In this document: positions 61,910 to 64,000 of the stretch, one piece after another
Numbering within the stretch: position 1 is the first letter of the stretch
How the letters are laid out: the number at the start of each line of letters is the position of its first letter
NCBI GenBank assembly: GCA_016182805.1
Contig: JACPFV010000027.1
Location: 1 to 64,000 of the forward strand
Direction of reading: 5' to 3'
DNA from: Gammaproteobacteria bacterium
GTDB taxonomy: Bacteria > Pseudomonadota > Gammaproteobacteria > Nevskiales > Nevskiaceae
Length of the DNA stretch: 64,000 nucleotides
Program-made: the position numbers and the translations under genes
Notes under the pieces: generated by a model
Told to the model about the DNA's origin: nothing
The model's database searches: none
What the model saw: only the letters and a program-made list of their open reading frames with translations

Positions 61910-62520
61910 CGCGCGCCCGCGGCTTCACGCTGCTCGAGCTGGTCGTCGTGCTGGCGATCTTTTCGGTGCTGTCGGTGATGGCGTACGGCGGCCTGTCCAG
62001 CGTGCTGCGCACGCGCGACGCCGTGGAACAGGCCCTGCGCCGCACCGGCGAGTACCAGAAGGCCTACACGCGACTGCGCGGCGACTTGCAGCAGGTGCGC
62101 AACCGCCCGGTGCGCGACGGCTACGGCGAGACGCAGCCGGCAGTGCTGCTGACACAGGACGGCTACCTGGAAGTCACGCGCGGCGGCTGGCGCAATCCGC
62201 TGGCCCTGCCGCGCTCCTCGCTGGAGCGCCTGTCGTACCGCCTGGAGGAAAAGAAGCTGATCCGCGCGAGCTGGCGCGTACTGGACCGCGCGCAGGACTC
62301 GCAGCCGGTGGAAACCGTGCTGCTGGACCGCGTGCAGGAGGCGAGCTGGCGCTTCCTCGACGCCCAGCGCGAATGGCAGACGAGCTGGCCGCCGGAAGCG
62401 CAGACCGGCCGCAACGCCGCGTCGGCGCCGCCGCTGGCGATCGAGCTGAACCTCAAGACCGAGGACTGGGGCGAGCTGGTGCTGTTGTTCCGGATCGGCC
62501 TGGAGCAGCGGCCGCCATGA
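61906..62520 (+). CDS. gspJ: Type II secretion minor pseudopilin GspJ
   Basis: 204 aa. Leader cleaved after G6, then FTLLELVVVLAIFSVLSVMAY with Glu at +5. A Gln/Arg-rich stretch RLRGDLQQVRNRPVRDGYG marks GspJ. Together with GspI and GspK it forms the tip of the pseudopilus. Confidence 0.95.
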   Translation: MTRARGFTLLELVVVLAIFSVLSVMAYGGLSSVLRTRDAVEQALRRTGEYQKAYTRLRGDLQQVRNRPVRDGYGETQPAVLLTQDGYLEVTRGGWRNPLALPRSSLERLSYRLEEKKLIRASWRVLDRAQDSQPVETVLLDRVQEASWRFLDAQREWQTSWPPEAQTGRNAASAPPLAIELNLKTEDWGELVLLFRIGLEQRPP

Positions 62521-63458
62521 GGAAGGATCAGTCCGGCGTCGCCCTGATTACGGCCATCCTGGTGGTGGCCCTGGCCAGCATCGCGGCAGCCACCATCCTG
62601 AGTTCCGCGCACGTCGCCATCCGGCGTACCGCGCTGCTGCAAGACACCGAGAAGGCCTGGTGGGTGGCGTACGGCCTCGAATCCTGGGTCAAGAGCATCC
62701 TGCAGCGCGACCGCGCGGACAACCAAGTCGATCACCTCGGCGAGGACTGGGCGCAGCCGGTGGACCACCTGCCGCTGGACGAGGGCTTTGCGCGCGGCGG
62801 CGTGGTCGACCTGCAGGGGCGCTTCAACCTCAACAACCTCGGCGCGCAGAACCCGCAGCCCTACGTGGACCAGTTCCGCCGCCTGCTGCTGGAGCTGGCG
62901 CAGGAGAAGGAAGTCGAGATCCAGGACCCCAACGTCCTGATCGGCGCGATCCGCGACTGGATGGACCGCGACGACCTGCCCGGATCGAAGGAAGGCCCCG
63001 GCGCGGAGGACACCGACTATCTCAACCTGGACCCGCCGTATCGCGCCGCCAACCGGCCGTTCGCCAGCGTCAGCGAGCTGCTGGCGGTCCGCGGCATGAG
63101 CAAGGAGCTGTACGCCGTGCTGCGGCCGTACGTCTGCGCGCTGCCGGAAATCACGCCGGTCAACGTCAACACCGCCAGCCCGGAGCTGCTGCGCGCGCTG
63201 TCGGCGCAGCCGGACGAGGCCAAGCTGAGCGCGTTCGTGGGATCGCAGAAGGAGGAACCGGCCGAGGACAAGCAGACTCCGATCCAGGACGGAGTGTTCG
63301 GCGCCGACCTCGACCCCAACATGATTTCCGTATCGAGCCGCTATTTCCAGCTGCGCGGCGAAATCGTTGTTGGCAGCGGGCGTGTGGCGCTATACAGTTC
63401 GATTTATCGACCCGATCAGGGCAGCCCCGTGGTCCTCGACCACGGCACCGACGAATAA
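62517..63458 (+). CDS. gspK: Type II secretion minor pseudopilin GspK
   Basis: 313 aa. Leader cleaved after G7, then VALITAILVVALASIAA; the +5 residue is Thr rather than Glu, as usual in GspK. The helical domain includes GRFNLNNLG and ITPVNVNTASPELL. Caps the pseudopilus. Confidence 0.95.
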   Translation: MRKDQSGVALITAILVVALASIAAATILSSAHVAIRRTALLQDTEKAWWVAYGLESWVKSILQRDRADNQVDHLGEDWAQPVDHLPLDEGFARGGVVDLQGRFNLNNLGAQNPQPYVDQFRRLLLELAQEKEVEIQDPNVLIGAIRDWMDRDDLPGSKEGPGAEDTDYLNLDPPYRAANRPFASVSELLAVRGMSKELYAVLRPYVCALPEITPVNVNTASPELLRALSAQPDEAKLSAFVGSQKEEPAEDKQTPIQDGVFGADLDPNMISVSSRYFQLRGEIVVGSGRVALYSSIYRPDQGSPVVLDHGTDE

Positions 63459-63461
63459 CAA

Positions 63462-64000
63462 GTGCGCGAAACCCTTTATCTCCGCCTGCGCGGCAACACG
63501 CCGGAGGCCGCCGTCACCTACGCGCTCGCCGCCGGCGCGCCGGGGCCGGCGACGCGCGCCGTCTCCGCCACCCTGGAGCAGGCGCTCGCGCTCGCCGCCG
63601 GCCGGCGCCTGGTCGTGTTCGTGCCGGGCATGGACGTGCGCCTGACGTCCGTAACCGTCGCCGCGCGCCAGGCACAGAAGGTCCTGCAAGCCGCGCCGTA
63701 CGCGCTGGAGGAACAGCTCGCGGAGGACGTGGACACGCTGCACTTCGCGCTCGGGCCGCGCCAGGCCAACGGCAGCCACCCGGTGGCGGTGGTCGCGCGC
63801 ACGCGCATGGACGAGTGGCTGCAACTGTTCCGCGAGAGCGGCCTGCGGCCCGACGCCCTGGTCCCGGAAACGCTGTGCCTGCCCTGGGACGACAACCACC
63901 GCTGGGGCATGCTGGCCGAGGACAACCTCAGCACCGTGCGCACCGGGCCGTTCGGCGGCTTCGCCTGCGCGCCGGAGGACCTGGAGTCGTACTTGCAGCT
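63462..64000 (+). CDS. gspL: Type II secretion GspL, cut by the window end
   Basis: First 179 residues are inside the window. Cytoplasmic actin-like domain that binds GspE; LEQALALAAGRRLVVFVPGMDV (two blocks) and PYALEEQLAEDVDTLHFALG fit GspL. The start is GTG, 3 nt after the gspK stop. The membrane segment and periplasmic part are beyond 64000. Confidence 0.9.
   Translation, partial: MRETLYLRLRGNTPEAAVTYALAAGAPGPATRAVSATLEQALALAAGRRLVVFVPGMDVRLTSVTVAARQAQKVLQAAPYALEEQLAEDVDTLHFALGPRQANGSHPVAVVARTRMDEWLQLFRESGLRPDALVPETLCLPWDDNHRWGMLAEDNLSTVRTGPFGGFACAPEDLESYLQ

Overview
The window is GC-rich chromosomal DNA, almost wholly coding, probably from a facultatively anaerobic gammaproteobacterium. 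I infer this from the gene order pilZ-holB-tmk-mltG-pabC-pabB-fabF-acpP-fabG-fabD, the FabA/FabB route to unsaturated fatty acids, a four-cysteine FNR/ANR protein, UbiU/V/T, and a gsp type II secretion cluster. A Nevskiales/Xanthomonadales-like relative is plausible, but the sequence cannot fix the genus. I see no rRNA, tRNA, CRISPR array, transposase or phage gene.

Layout. 1-428 is non-coding and holds nested inverted repeats. 429-11155 (minus) is a complete respiratory nitrate reductase locus, narK1-narK2-porin-narGHJI, divergent from narXL (11392-13930). 14031-17771 is an Ftr-type ferrous iron operon (ftrA, a porin, ftrB, ftrD) with no FtrC permease gene. 17901-20901 is class III ribonucleotide reductase, with the glycyl-radical segment on its own small gene between nrdD and nrdG; bacterioferritin follows. 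21483-24443 holds a sugar epimerase-like gene and a secreted haem-c beta-propeller protein. 24505-31054 (minus) holds fabAB, an operon of two acyl-CoA dehydrogenase-like proteins plus an acetoacetate decarboxylase-like protein, and an AraC-type regulator. 31112-37208 holds ubiD, sirB2 and a plus-strand operon yhcC-like/pdxH/ubiU/ubiV/ubiT. 37287-41125 is regulation and nitric oxide defence: fnr, nsrR, nnrS, ric and a DGC-domain gene. 41122-51344 holds a PLP decarboxylase, a large CoA-transferase, a sensor kinase with ThDP and FAD enzymes, and a cyclic-nucleotide/rhodanese fusion. 51351-60467 (minus) is the fatty-acid/folate/thymidylate housekeeping block headed by a rhombosortase, and 60504-64000 is gspGHIJKL, cut by the window end.

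How the parts fit. A single theme covers 0.4-51 kb: life without oxygen on nitrate. FNR/ANR (37287-38048) is encoded here, and ten FNR-type boxes (TTGAY-N4-RTCAA or one mismatch) stand before narK1, narX, ftrA, nrdD, the haem-c gene, fabA, the yhcC/ubiUVT operon (two boxes), nnrS/ric and the cyclic-nucleotide/rhodanese gene. Four of them lie about 74 nt before the start codon. They link nitrate respiration, ferrous iron import, anaerobic dNTP synthesis, oxygen-independent unsaturated fatty acid and ubiquinone synthesis, and NO detoxification. A NarL-like 7-2-7 site, a Fur-like palindrome and a triple ACATGT repeat add likely nitrate, iron and NO inputs.

The most unusual points are the split glycyl-radical enzyme NrdD, the Ftr operon that has a porin but no permease, an oxygen-requiring pdxH coupled to the anaerobic ubiquinone genes, and an acyl-CoA dehydrogenase pair in which one member lacks the catalytic glutamate.
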